From assembly GCA_900759665.1 (NCBI GenBank), contig CAAEWE010000007.1, forward strand, positions 1-64,000: 64,000 bases of DNA, written 5' to 3'. This DNA is from Lachnospiraceae bacterium (GTDB lineage Bacteria; Bacillota; Clostridia; Lachnospirales; Lachnospiraceae). Positions 14,133 to 24,098 of the stretch are shown here, piece after piece. The first letter of the stretch is position 1. The number at the start of each line of letters is the position of its first letter. Position numbers and translations under genes: made by a program. The notes below the pieces were generated by a model, which was not told the origin of the DNA, ran no database searches, and was given only the letters and a program-made list of their open reading frames with translations.

Positions 14133-16841
14133 TTATTCATGAAACAAAATGAATATCTGCTTCAGATAATAAAACATCGGTACCAAAAACATAAATGCGA
14201 TAAATACAGCGTACACAATACCAAATATCTCATAGGCTGCCGCATCCAGAACTGTCATCCACTTATGCTCCTCTGACTTCGTTGTTCTGGCAATATACCA
14301 TCCTGCCAGACATACAAGCAGCGTTATGATCGACAAGATCATTCCCTGCTGTCTTCCCTTCGGGCTATATTTCAATACAATATCATTAGTTCCTTCTGCT
14401 GCCGGAACAGAAACCATGCCATCTACAGATTTCAACTGCACGTTTTCTCCGTTTACCTTACAAACCCATCCCTCATCATAAGAAACCGGCAGAAAGATAT
14501 TTTTCTTTGTGACATTTTTTAATGTCATACGCAGACCGTTATTTTTCTGCTTTAACGACACAATCTCCGGATTCTGTGCATTAATATCCCCGACCGCCTG
14601 TGACAGCTTATCATAATCCAGCCAGCCCAGATGGAAAGCGGAGTTATCCGCACTGCTGTTCAATACAACCGTCACCGTCTCATCTTCAAAGCACCCGAGA
14701 CAGACAAGACCATTGCCAAAATCTGCCGGATACTGCGTATTCTCTGTAGAGGTTGCCGTCGGAATATAAACAGGACTGCCATTGACATTAATCTCAACCG
14801 TCTGGTCGGTTCCATTGGTTCCATAGAAATATAAAACCTTTTTGCCCTTGCCGGTGCTTCCCTGCCAGGTCAGGTTGCTGATGTCTGCCGAAGCATCCGC
14901 GATCAGATCCTCCTGTGACCCTGTAACGGCACGGAAAAGACTGTTCTGTGTGGAAAAATACTCTCCGTCTGTATTCAGTTCATCCGTATCCGTCTGAATC
15001 GCAAACGGCATTTCCAACTTATTCTGATAAAGACCGATCTCCTCATCTTTATATCCCTTCGTCTGTTCGCACAACGTATACATCTGCTCCGGCAGGGATC
15101 TTCCACTGAGATCATACTGCAGATGAAGCAGGGTATCTGTAAAGATGGTTCCGCCGGTGTCCAGCATCTGCGTCCAGTTGGTCGCATAGCCCAAAGAGCC
15201 AAAATTGGACTGGAGGCTCTGATTGATCACATGCCAGAAGTTCGAAACAGACTCCTCACCCATGATCAGAGAATACTCGATCAGATCTACTTTATAATCC
15301 GTATTTTTAATACGGTCAAAATCCTTAATCTCTGTTTTCATGCTCCTGGTGACGTTATTAGCCGCCTCAAGCTGTATCGGATCATAGGCTCCCATAATGT
15401 CTTTATTGGGTGAAAAGCAGACAACAGATGTTGCCACCAGCTCTGCACATAAAAAGACAAGGATCGCACTTTTGTCCCGATATACTTTCAGATGGATCAG
15501 ATAGATCACCAGAAAGACCGCCTCGATCATCAGACAGATCAGTCCATCCTCCCAGGTATTATATGCCTCTGTACCGGTATATGCGTGATATACCTTCACA
15601 AATATAAGACTTGCCAGAATGCTGACTGCGACACAGGCACATCCCAGTACAGCCTTATCTGTCCGTGGAGCCGGACTTTTCTTTCGGATACTTTCCTGAT
15701 CCTGCCACAGTAATACGGCAAAATCGATACATACAAATGAAATAATAAAGAAGAAACGTATCGGCCATCCGGCACAGCTTCCTCCATGCCATAAAAGCTC
15801 AATCGATGGAACAAACGCAGAAAGAAACATACCAAACAAAAGCAGCAGTTGTGCCTTATAGCGTTTCAGCATTTTCCCAAGCCGCATCCTTCCAGAAAAC
15901 AGACATCCGGTCATGCAGGCAAACGGCAGTGCAAGATTTACACACATACGCTCCACGTACCGCCAGTCATTCTGATACCACTTTTCCTGCAATGCCGTCA
16001 GGTATGTATCCAACAGACTTCCCTTAGCACTTCTCGGTGCCTCCTGAATCCCGTACAATGCCGGTATACTGCACACAGCACTTAACAAAAATCCCGCGAG
16101 CACGGATAATCCCAGACGAAGAATCCACCGTTTCTTCTCCACCGGTGCAAGATCCTTTGAGAAATACGTGCGAATCCCCGAAGAAAACAGCACATAAGCC
16201 AGTATGATACATGCGGTATATACGTTTCCGATCATACACAATGCAAATGACGTAATAAAAAAAGCACATCCCCGGTTATGATACATCCGATCCAGACCAA
16301 TCATCACAAGAGGAAACAAAAATGCCGCTTCCATAACTAACGTGATCTGATAATGGATCAGTGTTGCTGCACTAAAGGCATATAACACACCACCAATGAT
16401 CGGAATGATACGATCCACTTTATATTTGCGAAGATAAAAATACATGGCACAGGCCAGGCCGATCATCTTCAATACGATCAGAATATTAACAAAATAGCAC
16501 AAATATGATCTGGGTGACAAAAATAGCAGCAGATTTAACGGACTTAAAAATGCTCCCAGAGATACTGCTCCGGAAATATTCATTCCAAGCCCCGAATTCC
16601 ATGAGAAATAAGGACTCACTCTGCCATGAAGAATATCCCATACATAATATACTCCTGCCGGAATGGACTGCTGAACCATATCTGCCCTTGCTATAGACTT
16701 ATTTCCAAAGGGATAGATCCCGTTTACTGCATAAGCCGCAAACATCACCACCATCACCATTGCCGCGATCACGCCGATATCTCCCCATATCCTGCGAGCC
16801 CCCGATCCGGTAAGCTTGTCCTTTACCTTGCTGAATTTCAT
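14133..16841 (-). CDS. YfhO-family membrane glycosyltransferase
   Basis: The 902-residue protein has a large N-terminal multi-span domain (about 12 helices, residues 20-490), an extracytoplasmic domain (about 500-830) and terminal helices (about 830-890). The early loop NGIYPFGNKSIARADMVQQ, with its acidic residue, and the SWNSGLGMN segment are typical of YfhO. YfhO proteins are GT-C enzymes that move sugars from undecaprenyl phosphate to lipoteichoic acid or another surface polymer, acting with a GtrB/CsbB and a GtrA/GtcA. It stands just upstream of the rfbF set, which encodes both partners. RBS AAGGAG; a promoter precedes it. Confidence 0.88.
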   Translation of the reverse strand: MKFSKVKDKLTGSGARRIWGDIGVIAAMVMVVMFAAYAVNGIYPFGNKSIARADMVQQSIPAGVYYVWDILHGRVSPYFSWNSGLGMNISGAVSLGAFLSPLNLLLFLSPRSYLCYFVNILIVLKMIGLACAMYFYLRKYKVDRIIPIIGGVLYAFSAATLIHYQITLVMEAAFLFPLVMIGLDRMYHNRGCAFFITSFALCMIGNVYTACIILAYVLFSSGIRTYFSKDLAPVEKKRWILRLGLSVLAGFLLSAVCSIPALYGIQEAPRSAKGSLLDTYLTALQEKWYQNDWRYVERMCVNLALPFACMTGCLFSGRMRLGKMLKRYKAQLLLLFGMFLSAFVPSIELLWHGGSCAGWPIRFFFIISFVCIDFAVLLWQDQESIRKKSPAPRTDKAVLGCACVAVSILASLIFVKVYHAYTGTEAYNTWEDGLICLMIEAVFLVIYLIHLKVYRDKSAILVFLCAELVATSVVCFSPNKDIMGAYDPIQLEAANNVTRSMKTEIKDFDRIKNTDYKVDLIEYSLIMGEESVSNFWHVINQSLQSNFGSLGYATNWTQMLDTGGTIFTDTLLHLQYDLSGRSLPEQMYTLCEQTKGYKDEEIGLYQNKLEMPFAIQTDTDELNTDGEYFSTQNSLFRAVTGSQEDLIADASADISNLTWQGSTGKGKKVLYFYGTNGTDQTVEINVNGSPVYIPTATSTENTQYPADFGNGLVCLGCFEDETVTVVLNSSADNSAFHLGWLDYDKLSQAVGDINAQNPEIVSLKQKNNGLRMTLKNVTKKNIFLPVSYDEGWVCKVNGENVQLKSVDGMVSVPAAEGTNDIVLKYSPKGRQQGMILSIITLLVCLAGWYIARTTKSEEHKWMTVLDAAAYEIFGIVYAVFIAFMFLVPMFYYLKQIFILFHE

Positions 16842-16877
16842 GAAAAACTCCTTTCTCTATCATACAATCCTTGTACT

Positions 16878-16906
16878 ATTTTAACACTCCGGTGTCAATC
16901 CAACAA
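16878..16906 (-). promoter_or_regulatory. Possible promoter for the 14133-16841 yfhO-type gene
   Basis: TTGTTG (16901-16906), 17 nt, TAAAAT (16878-16883), in the 81-nt gap between the two YfhO genes. A second TTGACA overlaps the spacer. Confidence 0.45.
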
Positions 16907-16922
16907 CTGTTTTTTATGCGAT

Positions 16923-19900
16923 CTATGCCTTGCGGCAAAATCTGCCGGAAAGTGCATCCATCCCCAGTGCTGCACTGACATATATCATCGGAATAAAGTT
17001 GACAATATAACGCGCATTTGTTTCCCACATCATCAGAAACAGCATCAATCCAAATACCGACAACTGTGGTATCACTCCGGTCAAAGCCTTTTCAGACACC
17101 TGAGCCGTACCACCCTGTATCAGCTCAAAGACACGGATTCCTCCGCCCAGGATCATGAGCACAAAGAACCCAAAAAAGATACCGGTACAGAGCTTTTTGT
17201 AGGATTCAAACTTAGCTCCGTCTGAGCATGCATACTGATCCAGAAAGCATTGTCTTGCCAGCCCGTGATAAAAGAACGCCGCATGATCATAGGTGCCGTC
17301 AGAAAAGCACTTTTCCGCCTTTGTCTCTGCCAGCTTTAACATACCGGGAACACCCAGGCCACGCATCCGTTCCCGGATCCGCTCTTTAATGGCGGTATCC
17401 CGCTCTTCCGTATCCGTAAATCCCCGGGTAAACTCATAATCCTCGCCGTTATAGCTGCCGTCTCCCTGCATGGACATCATCACCCAGTGTAAAAGTGGCG
17501 TGTTCATTTGCTTTGCTGTCTCCTTATCCAGATGATTATTGTAGATATCCGCATTGTAAATACCATTGCAAAGTACAAAAACAGCAGCCACACAGGCCAG
17601 AACAAAGCATAATCTCTTCCAGTCCAGTCGAATCAAAAGCTCCACCACGATGGCAACCACCATGATCATTACGGTAAATTTAATCTCCGAGCCTGCCCAT
17701 GCCGCCAGTGCCATGGCAATGCCGTAAAAGATCCTGTGCTTGTTGTCTGCCGCATCGCGAAGTTTCAGATACAGCCAGAATACCAGTGCCGGATACAGCA
17801 TGGAAAATACATCTGTGTAAAATACGGATGCCCCCAGATAAGACGGAATGCTCACCATGAAAATAAACAGTGCAAAGAACCCGCTCCGCACGGAAACCAG
17901 TCGTTTGCAGATCAGATAAACGCAAAGCATCATCAGAACATTCAGAACCGCATTGACCACCATGGCCGCCGTATTATACTGATGAATCCCAAACAGCCTT
18001 ACAATTTTAAAGATCAGGGTCAATGCCCCAAGCTCCCCCAGATTATTATTAAAATAATAGAAGTACTCCTGATCCGTAAAATCACCGGATTCTGCCCATT
18101 CTACTGCCGCATTAAAAACACTGCCAAAATCCCATTGCGGTGTGATCTCCATATAATATCCGGCAGTGATCTGTACCACCAGCATCACTCCGAGAAAAAT
18201 ACCCAGGATCCACTTTTCTCTTTTTTCCAAAAAGCCGTTGATCCTGCCCAAAAGCCAATATACCCCCACGCTCAAAACGATCGTCAGAAGGGTTCTGCCA
18301 AACATGCCCACAGAATATTTATTCAGGCACATACGAATATACAGGTTCGCAAACAGAATCGTCATCAACGCATACAATAACATCAGAAGTATGCTTCGTA
18401 CAGAACAGCTTTCCTTTGCCTTCGTCTGAGCCTTCCGGCAGACGTTCTTGACCTGATCCGGCACAAAACGATCCCATCCCAGATAAAGAAATGTCAGGAT
18501 CAGACCGAGAATACCCAGAAGCAGACCGGTGTGAAAGCCCGGAGACACATAATGCATTGTGATAGTGTGTTCTCCTGCACTGCACGGAAACTGCAGAAAT
18601 GTATCGGCATATTTCGTATATTCTACCTTTTTGCCATCCACCTTAATGATCCATCCCTCATCATATGGGATAGAAGTCATAATCTCCTGCTGATCCTCAC
18701 GCAGCGTGATCGTCCCGGAAATCGTACCTCCCCGGCTCTTCTTTACCTGAAGGCCTCCCTGGCCGAGAGATGTCATGGTTTCCTGAAGTGCCGGCACATC
18801 TAACTGCACAATCTCCGTATAGCTTGGAGCATACGTGTTGCCATCGTCATTGACTGCCACCTGTATGTAGACGGACTCGCCCTGCTTGAATTCTCCCAAA
18901 TATAATGCGCCCTTTGATTCATCCGTAAAATAGCAGTTCACCGGATTCTGGTTGACATAAACCTGTGCATACGAAACACCAGCCTGCATGTACAGATACA
19001 TCGGTGCATCTGCTGCTGCCGTCACGTTATAGCTCCATACCGAAGCGGCTTCCTGTGTTGTGGTATACTCGCAGTTTACAAAATAGCTTTTAGGCTCTCC
19101 CGTAATTCCATTGAGAAATTCATTCTGATTGCCAAAAATGCTCTGCTGATTCAGATCCCCGGCTGTCCGCTCCTGTCCCACAGCATAGGCAAACGGAAGT
19201 GCTATTGGATTTTCATAGCTAGTGCCTCCCTCATCCGTGCTTTTCATTTTTGTATAGCAGGATGGCATTGCAACATCATTGATCGTATATTTACATCCAA
19301 ACAGACTGTCCAGCAATGGTGTGGAACAATATCCGGAATTCCAGAAATATGCCTGTCCCATACCAAGACGCGGTGTCAGACTGTTAATACTGGCATTAAA
19401 AGTAGAGGAATAATGTGTCATGCCATGATACCCCAGAAGCATTGCATCGTTTTTAGAATATTCATACTTCTGATTGATCCGGTAAAGACCTTTATCCTTA
19501 TTCTGAATGTCCTTCACCAACGACTGTGTTTTACTGATAAACTGATCATAGTCTGCCATCTCTCCATAGCCAAACTCATTTCCCAGTCCCCGCAGCATCG
19601 CTGCTCCGTTGGAGCCCATCTCTACGGATACTCCCAGAAGCACTACCACTGTCACGGCATAAACCGGCACCCTGCCAAGCTTCCATGCTCTGTCACTCAG
19701 CTCGATCATTGCCCGCAGTGCCATATAGATCACCACAAAGCTGAACAGAAATGCATAGCGGTATGGGAACCAGTTCGGATACTGAAAACCATGCCACACC
19801 TTATCCAGTTTGACAACATAAAAGCTGACCACCAGCAGACAGAGGATCAGCACCATACCAATCTTTTCTCTCCATTTAATACGGCGCAGTACCAGATATA

Positions 19901-20864
19901 CCAGTGCCAGTGCCAGCATTACAAAACCACAGTAGACCGCCGGAAGAGCTCCCGTATTTGTGATACTGTCATATTTTCCATGAAGCAGCTTTGTAAAAAA
20001 CTGACCAAATACAAAATTCGTTGTATTCTCCGGCTCATAACCATAATATACATTCGAAAGCTTACCGGACATCAGATCCTTCATGGCACAGATCAGGATC
20101 GGAGCCGCCATGGCAATCGCCAAAAGACTGCTGACGGTAAAACGTCCCAATATGGAAAGCTCCTTTTTCTGATCTTCCTTTTTATATTCACTGATCAGCC
20201 GCACCAGGAAATAAAGACCGGTAAAAATTCCCACCATATATCCGGTATAGTAATTACTGATAAATAAAAGCGTCAGACAGATCACATACTGAAGACCTCT
20301 CGCTCCGTCAAAGATCTTTTCCAGTCCCATCAGGATCAGAGGGAGCATGATCACACCGTCCAGCCACATGATACTAAGAGAATAGACCATTGTATAAGAC
20401 ATAAATGCATAACAGACGGAAGGAACGAGAACCGCAAAGGAAAGAGTTTTCCCATATTTCCGGGCCAGATAGCTGCCATATACCGAAAAACTCAGACTAC
20501 AAAGTCCGATTTTCAGTACCGTTAAAAACTCGACCGCCTGTGGCATTTTACTTACCGGAAAGAAAACCGTCAGAAACGACAGAGGACTTGCCACATAATA
20601 GGCAAAAATGCCAATATAATTTCCTCCCATGGAACGGGACCAGGAAAAGAACAGGGAATCATCCCCCCGCAGAATACTTCGCAGGGATGCAAGAAATTCC
20701 ACATACTGATTTTTCATATCCATGATCAGCATGGATTTCGTGCCGAATGGATAAAATCCGTCCTTTTTTAAAATACATAACATGATGATCTCTGCAAGAA
20801 AAAATGCACATAAACAGATCAACCCGTTTTTCTTCTTTACCGGTATCTTTTTTTCTTCCTTCAT
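16923..20864 (-). CDS. YfhO-family protein fused to a second GT-C (GT39-like) membrane domain
   Basis: At 1313 residues this is some 400 residues longer than a standard YfhO. Residues about 15-830 are a complete YfhO, with the GFYPFGTKSMLIMDMKNQY loop, many helices, a beta-rich extracytoplasmic part and a closing helix. Residues about 850-1313 add a second block of about nine helices. Its first outside loop carries an Asp (EITPQWDFGSVFNAAVEWAESG), as in GT39/ArnT-type transferases, and NARYIVNFIPMIYV lies near the end. Both halves are predicted to use lipid-linked donors outside. Two linked transfer steps are an inference. It lies 18 nt after the GtrB-like gene at 20883. Confidence 0.8.
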   Translation of the reverse strand: MKEEKKIPVKKKNGLICLCAFFLAEIIMLCILKKDGFYPFGTKSMLIMDMKNQYVEFLASLRSILRGDDSLFFSWSRSMGGNYIGIFAYYVASPLSFLTVFFPVSKMPQAVEFLTVLKIGLCSLSFSVYGSYLARKYGKTLSFAVLVPSVCYAFMSYTMVYSLSIMWLDGVIMLPLILMGLEKIFDGARGLQYVICLTLLFISNYYTGYMVGIFTGLYFLVRLISEYKKEDQKKELSILGRFTVSSLLAIAMAAPILICAMKDLMSGKLSNVYYGYEPENTTNFVFGQFFTKLLHGKYDSITNTGALPAVYCGFVMLALALVYLVLRRIKWREKIGMVLILCLLVVSFYVVKLDKVWHGFQYPNWFPYRYAFLFSFVVIYMALRAMIELSDRAWKLGRVPVYAVTVVVLLGVSVEMGSNGAAMLRGLGNEFGYGEMADYDQFISKTQSLVKDIQNKDKGLYRINQKYEYSKNDAMLLGYHGMTHYSSTFNASINSLTPRLGMGQAYFWNSGYCSTPLLDSLFGCKYTINDVAMPSCYTKMKSTDEGGTSYENPIALPFAYAVGQERTAGDLNQQSIFGNQNEFLNGITGEPKSYFVNCEYTTTQEAASVWSYNVTAAADAPMYLYMQAGVSYAQVYVNQNPVNCYFTDESKGALYLGEFKQGESVYIQVAVNDDGNTYAPSYTEIVQLDVPALQETMTSLGQGGLQVKKSRGGTISGTITLREDQQEIMTSIPYDEGWIIKVDGKKVEYTKYADTFLQFPCSAGEHTITMHYVSPGFHTGLLLGILGLILTFLYLGWDRFVPDQVKNVCRKAQTKAKESCSVRSILLMLLYALMTILFANLYIRMCLNKYSVGMFGRTLLTIVLSVGVYWLLGRINGFLEKREKWILGIFLGVMLVVQITAGYYMEITPQWDFGSVFNAAVEWAESGDFTDQEYFYYFNNNLGELGALTLIFKIVRLFGIHQYNTAAMVVNAVLNVLMMLCVYLICKRLVSVRSGFFALFIFMVSIPSYLGASVFYTDVFSMLYPALVFWLYLKLRDAADNKHRIFYGIAMALAAWAGSEIKFTVMIMVVAIVVELLIRLDWKRLCFVLACVAAVFVLCNGIYNADIYNNHLDKETAKQMNTPLLHWVMMSMQGDGSYNGEDYEFTRGFTDTEERDTAIKERIRERMRGLGVPGMLKLAETKAEKCFSDGTYDHAAFFYHGLARQCFLDQYACSDGAKFESYKKLCTGIFFGFFVLMILGGGIRVFELIQGGTAQVSEKALTGVIPQLSVFGLMLFLMMWETNARYIVNFIPMIYVSAALGMDALSGRFCRKA

Positions 20865-20882
20865 TGAATCTTCCCTTTCCCT

Positions 20883-21845
20883 TTATCGAATCTTCTCGCT
20901 GTTATCCAGATTACTTTCCGCTACAATATAATGAGGACGCTTCTTTACCTCTGTATAGGTCTTTGAAATATATTGTCCCATAATTCCCATGCAAAACAGC
21001 TGTACACCGCCGATCAGTGTGATAATGCAGACCATCGATGCCCAGCCTGCCACCGGATCTCCAAAGATCAGTTTCCGCACCACCACAAAAAGTATAGCAA
21101 GAAACGACACTCCCGTCATAAACATTCCAAACCACGATGCAATGCTCAGGGGCACATGGGAGAAATTAATAATTCCCTCAATGGCATATTTAAACAGACT
21201 CCAGAAACTCCATTTCGTCTCGCCTGCCACCCGCTCCCTGTTTTCAAACGGAAGCCAGTAGGTTTTAAACCCGATCCAGCCGAAAATGCCCTTGGAAAAA
21301 CGGTTATATTCCGACATTGCCACGATCACATCCACCATGTCCCGTTTCATCAGCCTGAAATCCCTTGCGCCATCCACAATGTTGGCATCGGAGATCCGGT
21401 TGATCAGCTTATAAAACTGTCTGGCAAAAAAGCTTTTGATCACAGGCTCTCCCTTACGCGTCACACGCCTGGTCGCCACGCTGTCGTATCCCTCCTCCCG
21501 GATCAGCCGGAGCATTTCCGGCAGCAAAGAAGGAGGATCCTGCAGATCTGCATCCATCACTGCCACATATCTGCCTGCCGTATTGCAAAATCCCGCATAC
21601 ATGGCTCCCTCCTTTCCAAAGTTCCGGGAAAAGGACAGATATCTGACATGCTCATCCCGTTCTGCCATCTCCTTTAAAATCTCGAGGGTTCTGTCTGACG
21701 AACCATCGTCCACAAACAACAGCTCATAGGTACACGCCATCTCCGTTAAAACCTTTGTTACCTCTTCAAAGAAAGCAGGAAGTGACTCCTGCTCGTTGTA
21801 ACACGGTATGATCAAAGAAATTTCCTTTGTGTTTTTTGTTTCCAT
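20883..21845 (-). CDS. GtrB/CsbB-like family 2 glycosyltransferase
   Basis: The 320-residue protein has a GT-A domain with LIIPCYNEQESL, FVDDGSSDRT and the DADLQDPP metal motif near residue 98. Two C-terminal helices follow (about 235-258 and 270-292) with a GQYISKTYTEVKKRP tail. This is the standard form of enzymes that load a single sugar onto undecaprenyl phosphate. It leads an operon with the two YfhO genes behind a near-consensus promoter. This is the CsbB-YfhO pairing known from Bacillus, where CsbB and YfhO decorate lipoteichoic acid. The sugar cannot be read from sequence. Confidence 0.9.
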   Translation of the reverse strand: METKNTKEISLIIPCYNEQESLPAFFEEVTKVLTEMACTYELLFVDDGSSDRTLEILKEMAERDEHVRYLSFSRNFGKEGAMYAGFCNTAGRYVAVMDADLQDPPSLLPEMLRLIREEGYDSVATRRVTRKGEPVIKSFFARQFYKLINRISDANIVDGARDFRLMKRDMVDVIVAMSEYNRFSKGIFGWIGFKTYWLPFENRERVAGETKWSFWSLFKYAIEGIINFSHVPLSIASWFGMFMTGVSFLAILFVVVRKLIFGDPVAGWASMVCIITLIGGVQLFCMGIMGQYISKTYTEVKKRPHYIVAESNLDNSEKIR

Positions 21846-21899
21846 TTATATTTCCTCATTGCACAATAATCGCCAAAATAAGCCATAATAACCTAAATA

Positions 21900-21928
21900 A
21901 GTATACGAAATGTCCCCTGTGTTGTCAA
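21900..21928 (-). promoter_or_regulatory. Strong predicted sigma-A promoter for the GtrB-YfhO operon
   Basis: Consensus -35 TTGACA (21923-21928), 17-nt spacer, -10 TATACT (21900-21905), on the minus strand, 55 nt upstream of the 20883-21845 start codon. It is one of the best promoter matches in the window. Confidence 0.8.
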
Positions 21929-21962
21929 GCATGGAACCTGCCCACCTTCCATGCATAAATGA

Positions 21963-21994
21963 CAAAAATGCCGGGGAATCCTGCCGGCATTTTA
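21963..21994 (-). terminator. Rho-independent terminator after the DUF6056-like gene
   Basis: AAAATGCCGG and CCGGCATTTT (21984-21993 and 21965-21974) form a 10-bp stem with a 9-nt loop; the T-run is on the minus strand. It separates the aldolase/membrane-protein unit from the next promoter. Confidence 0.85.
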
Positions 21995-22002
21995 TCAACG
22001 AA

Positions 22003-23340
22003 CTATTTAATCACAAAATATGTGGAATGGTGCATTAAGAACACCAGCAGCAGATTGGACAGATACATCACAACTGCCAGTCCTGCCATCACGTTTCCAA
22101 GCTGGATCCTTCCATTCTCCGATACTCTGCTGCTTGTAATGATCTTCCTGAATAATAATAAGATCAGATACAGGAACGAAAACAGCATAAAAACAGAGGT
22201 ACGCTCTGCCGATGCGTAAATGGTCGGTGAAAAGCCCATGACACCGGTCGTGGCAATTCCCACAAGAAAACATACGATCATTAATCCGCAAAGATATTTA
22301 TCATCCTTTGCAAACAGATAATACAACGTCATGATCATACAGATAACAAATACTCCCGACAAAAGCACCGGAATATATGACTGCTTATTGGACAGATCAA
22401 CGTCCATGATCTGTCCCAGACGATAAAATGTAAAAACAGAGTTCATCAGCACCAACAGAGTCAGCGGCAACACTGCAATGATCTTTTTGTATACCTTATC
22501 CAAAAACAAAAATCCTGCTGCCGCCATTGTGATACAAAGGATCATAAAGATAATATTCTGTTCCTCCACCAGCACGGAATACACTCTGACCAGTCCCAAA
22601 TACATCTTCTGGAACACAGAAAAGCTATCAAACTGCTGAAAACGTACAGATGTCTCCACTGCCTTCCGTTCTGCATTTCCCGGAGCAGTCATAATAAGCA
22701 GGATATTAAGTGCACAAAGCAGCACATGAACAAATAAAATGACCGGACATTTTTTGTACGTAACAAAATAATGAATCACATTATAAACAATAACCGTTGC
22801 CATAAAAACAGCCAGTAGCTCGTGATTACATGCGGCGATCAGTGCCACAAACATTAATATATACATCCAGACCGATAATTTTTCCTGATGCATATATTTT
22901 TTCAGAAAAACAAAATATACAAGAGCAAAAAATACAGGCCAGTAATAAGTAATATTGGTACATACCCACCCTGCGGATGCCATGTGTGTGATGGGATATG
23001 CCATCACTGCAAAAATCGCATAAGAAAGCTCCTTCTGCTCAAAGCCCACAATCTTTGCCATCATGAAAGGCATCATATACAAAATAATGATATGAAAGAT
23101 TTTCCAGAGAAACGTGTAACGCAGCAGGAAATATCCTGTGGCTTCCTGCAAAAAGCGGGCAGACCATGAATTATACCGGAAGATCACCCAGGATATCACA
23201 TTGGAATACTGCTTCACACCGTCCTTAATCCCAATGTCATCTCCGTAATTTGTCTGCATGATCGAAACGATGACCAGAACTGCGATAAAATACACAATAT
23301 GCACCGGTTTGATAATTTCTTTGATTTTCTTCATTTTCAT
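22003..23340 (-). CDS. DUF6056-like multi-span membrane protein, candidate polymerase or GT-C enzyme
   Basis: The 445-residue protein has about 12 predicted membrane helices. A first outer loop contains NYGDDIGIKDGVKQYSN, there is a CNHE motif near residue 160, and a TAPGNAERKAVE motif lies near residue 220. These resemble the DUF6056 family found in Gram-positive glycan clusters. No enzymatic activity is established. The topology and setting suit a polysaccharide polymerase (Wzy-like) or lipid-linked sugar transferase, and no other obvious Wzy is present in the window. It lies 16 nt behind the KDPG-aldolase-like gene and ends at a strong terminator. Confidence 0.65.
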   Translation of the reverse strand: MKMKKIKEIIKPVHIVYFIAVLVIVSIMQTNYGDDIGIKDGVKQYSNVISWVIFRYNSWSARFLQEATGYFLLRYTFLWKIFHIIILYMMPFMMAKIVGFEQKELSYAIFAVMAYPITHMASAGWVCTNITYYWPVFFALVYFVFLKKYMHQEKLSVWMYILMFVALIAACNHELLAVFMATVIVYNVIHYFVTYKKCPVILFVHVLLCALNILLIMTAPGNAERKAVETSVRFQQFDSFSVFQKMYLGLVRVYSVLVEEQNIIFMILCITMAAAGFLFLDKVYKKIIAVLPLTLLVLMNSVFTFYRLGQIMDVDLSNKQSYIPVLLSGVFVICMIMTLYYLFAKDDKYLCGLMIVCFLVGIATTGVMGFSPTIYASAERTSVFMLFSFLYLILLLFRKIITSSRVSENGRIQLGNVMAGLAVVMYLSNLLLVFLMHHSTYFVIK

Positions 23341-23356
23341 TAATTTACTCCTATCT

Positions 23357-23989
23357 CTAACTCCTCACAAGTGTTTCTGCCAGCTCTCTGACTTTATTTC
23401 TGATCTGATCAAATTCTCCCGTTTTGATCAGATCCTTTTTGACCATCCAGCTTCCGCCGCATGCTGCGACACGATCCATTGCCAGATAATCCGATATATT
23501 TTCACCATTGATCCCACCGGTAGGCATAAAATAAACATTAGAATAAACCGCAGAAATTGCTTTTAACATTTTTATACCTCCCAGAGGCTCTGCCGGGAAA
23601 AATTTCACCAGATCAAGCCCAAGGCTCATTGCCTTCTCCACCTCTGACGGAGTTGCCACTCCCGGACAGACCGGCACGTTCCGCTCCTGACAATAACGGA
23701 CAATTTCCGGATTCAGTCCCGGCGTAACGATAAATTTCGCTCCGGCATCTGATGCCCTGTCGACCTGCTCCTTTGTCAATACCGTGCCCGCACCAACCAA
23801 CATATCCGGATGGCGTCTGCTCATTCTCCGGATGGTTTCCTCTGCCGCTTCTGTCCGGAAGGTGACCTCCGCCACCGGAATTCCTCCCTCACACAATGCA
23901 TCCGACAAATTCTCTGCATCCTCTGCATCGTCAATAACAATGACAGGAACTATTTTGTATTTTTTCATTTCTTCAAAAATTTTATCCAT
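23357..23989 (-). CDS. KDPG/KHG-type 2-keto-3-deoxy-phosphogluconate aldolase
   Basis: The 210-residue class I aldolase has the expected motifs: IPVAEVTFRT with Glu and Arg near residues 40-45, VGAGTVLT near residue 70, FIVTPGLNPEIV near 95, and the Schiff-base Lys in DLVKFFPAE near residue 132. Its normal reaction splits KDPG to pyruvate and glyceraldehyde-3-phosphate (Entner-Doudoroff or uronate breakdown). No kinase or dehydratase for that route is nearby, and the gene is co-transcribed with a glycan-type membrane protein. Supplying pyruvate or building a sugar acid for the polymer is possible. The start at 23989 has GAGG upstream; the longer frame does not. Confidence 0.88.
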   Translation of the reverse strand: MDKIFEEMKKYKIVPVIVIDDAEDAENLSDALCEGGIPVAEVTFRTEAAEETIRRMSRRHPDMLVGAGTVLTKEQVDRASDAGAKFIVTPGLNPEIVRYCQERNVPVCPGVATPSEVEKAMSLGLDLVKFFPAEPLGGIKMLKAISAVYSNVYFMPTGGINGENISDYLAMDRVAACGGSWMVKKDLIKTGEFDQIRNKVRELAETLVRS

Positions 23990-24025
23990 TTCCGACCTCA
24001 TTTCTAAGTATTCAATAACGTACAT

Positions 24026-24054
24026 ATACTACCACATTCGATTCTTTTCTACAA
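24026..24054 (-). promoter_or_regulatory. Predicted promoter for the KDPG-aldolase unit
   Basis: TTGTAG (24049-24054), 17 nt, TAGTAT (24026-24031), minus strand. It is part of a divergent promoter region with the plus-strand promoter at 24099-24127. Confidence 0.45.
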
Positions 24055-24098
24055 TGGACAATATTCCTATACTCTCTACATTTCCTCTTTTCTTTATG

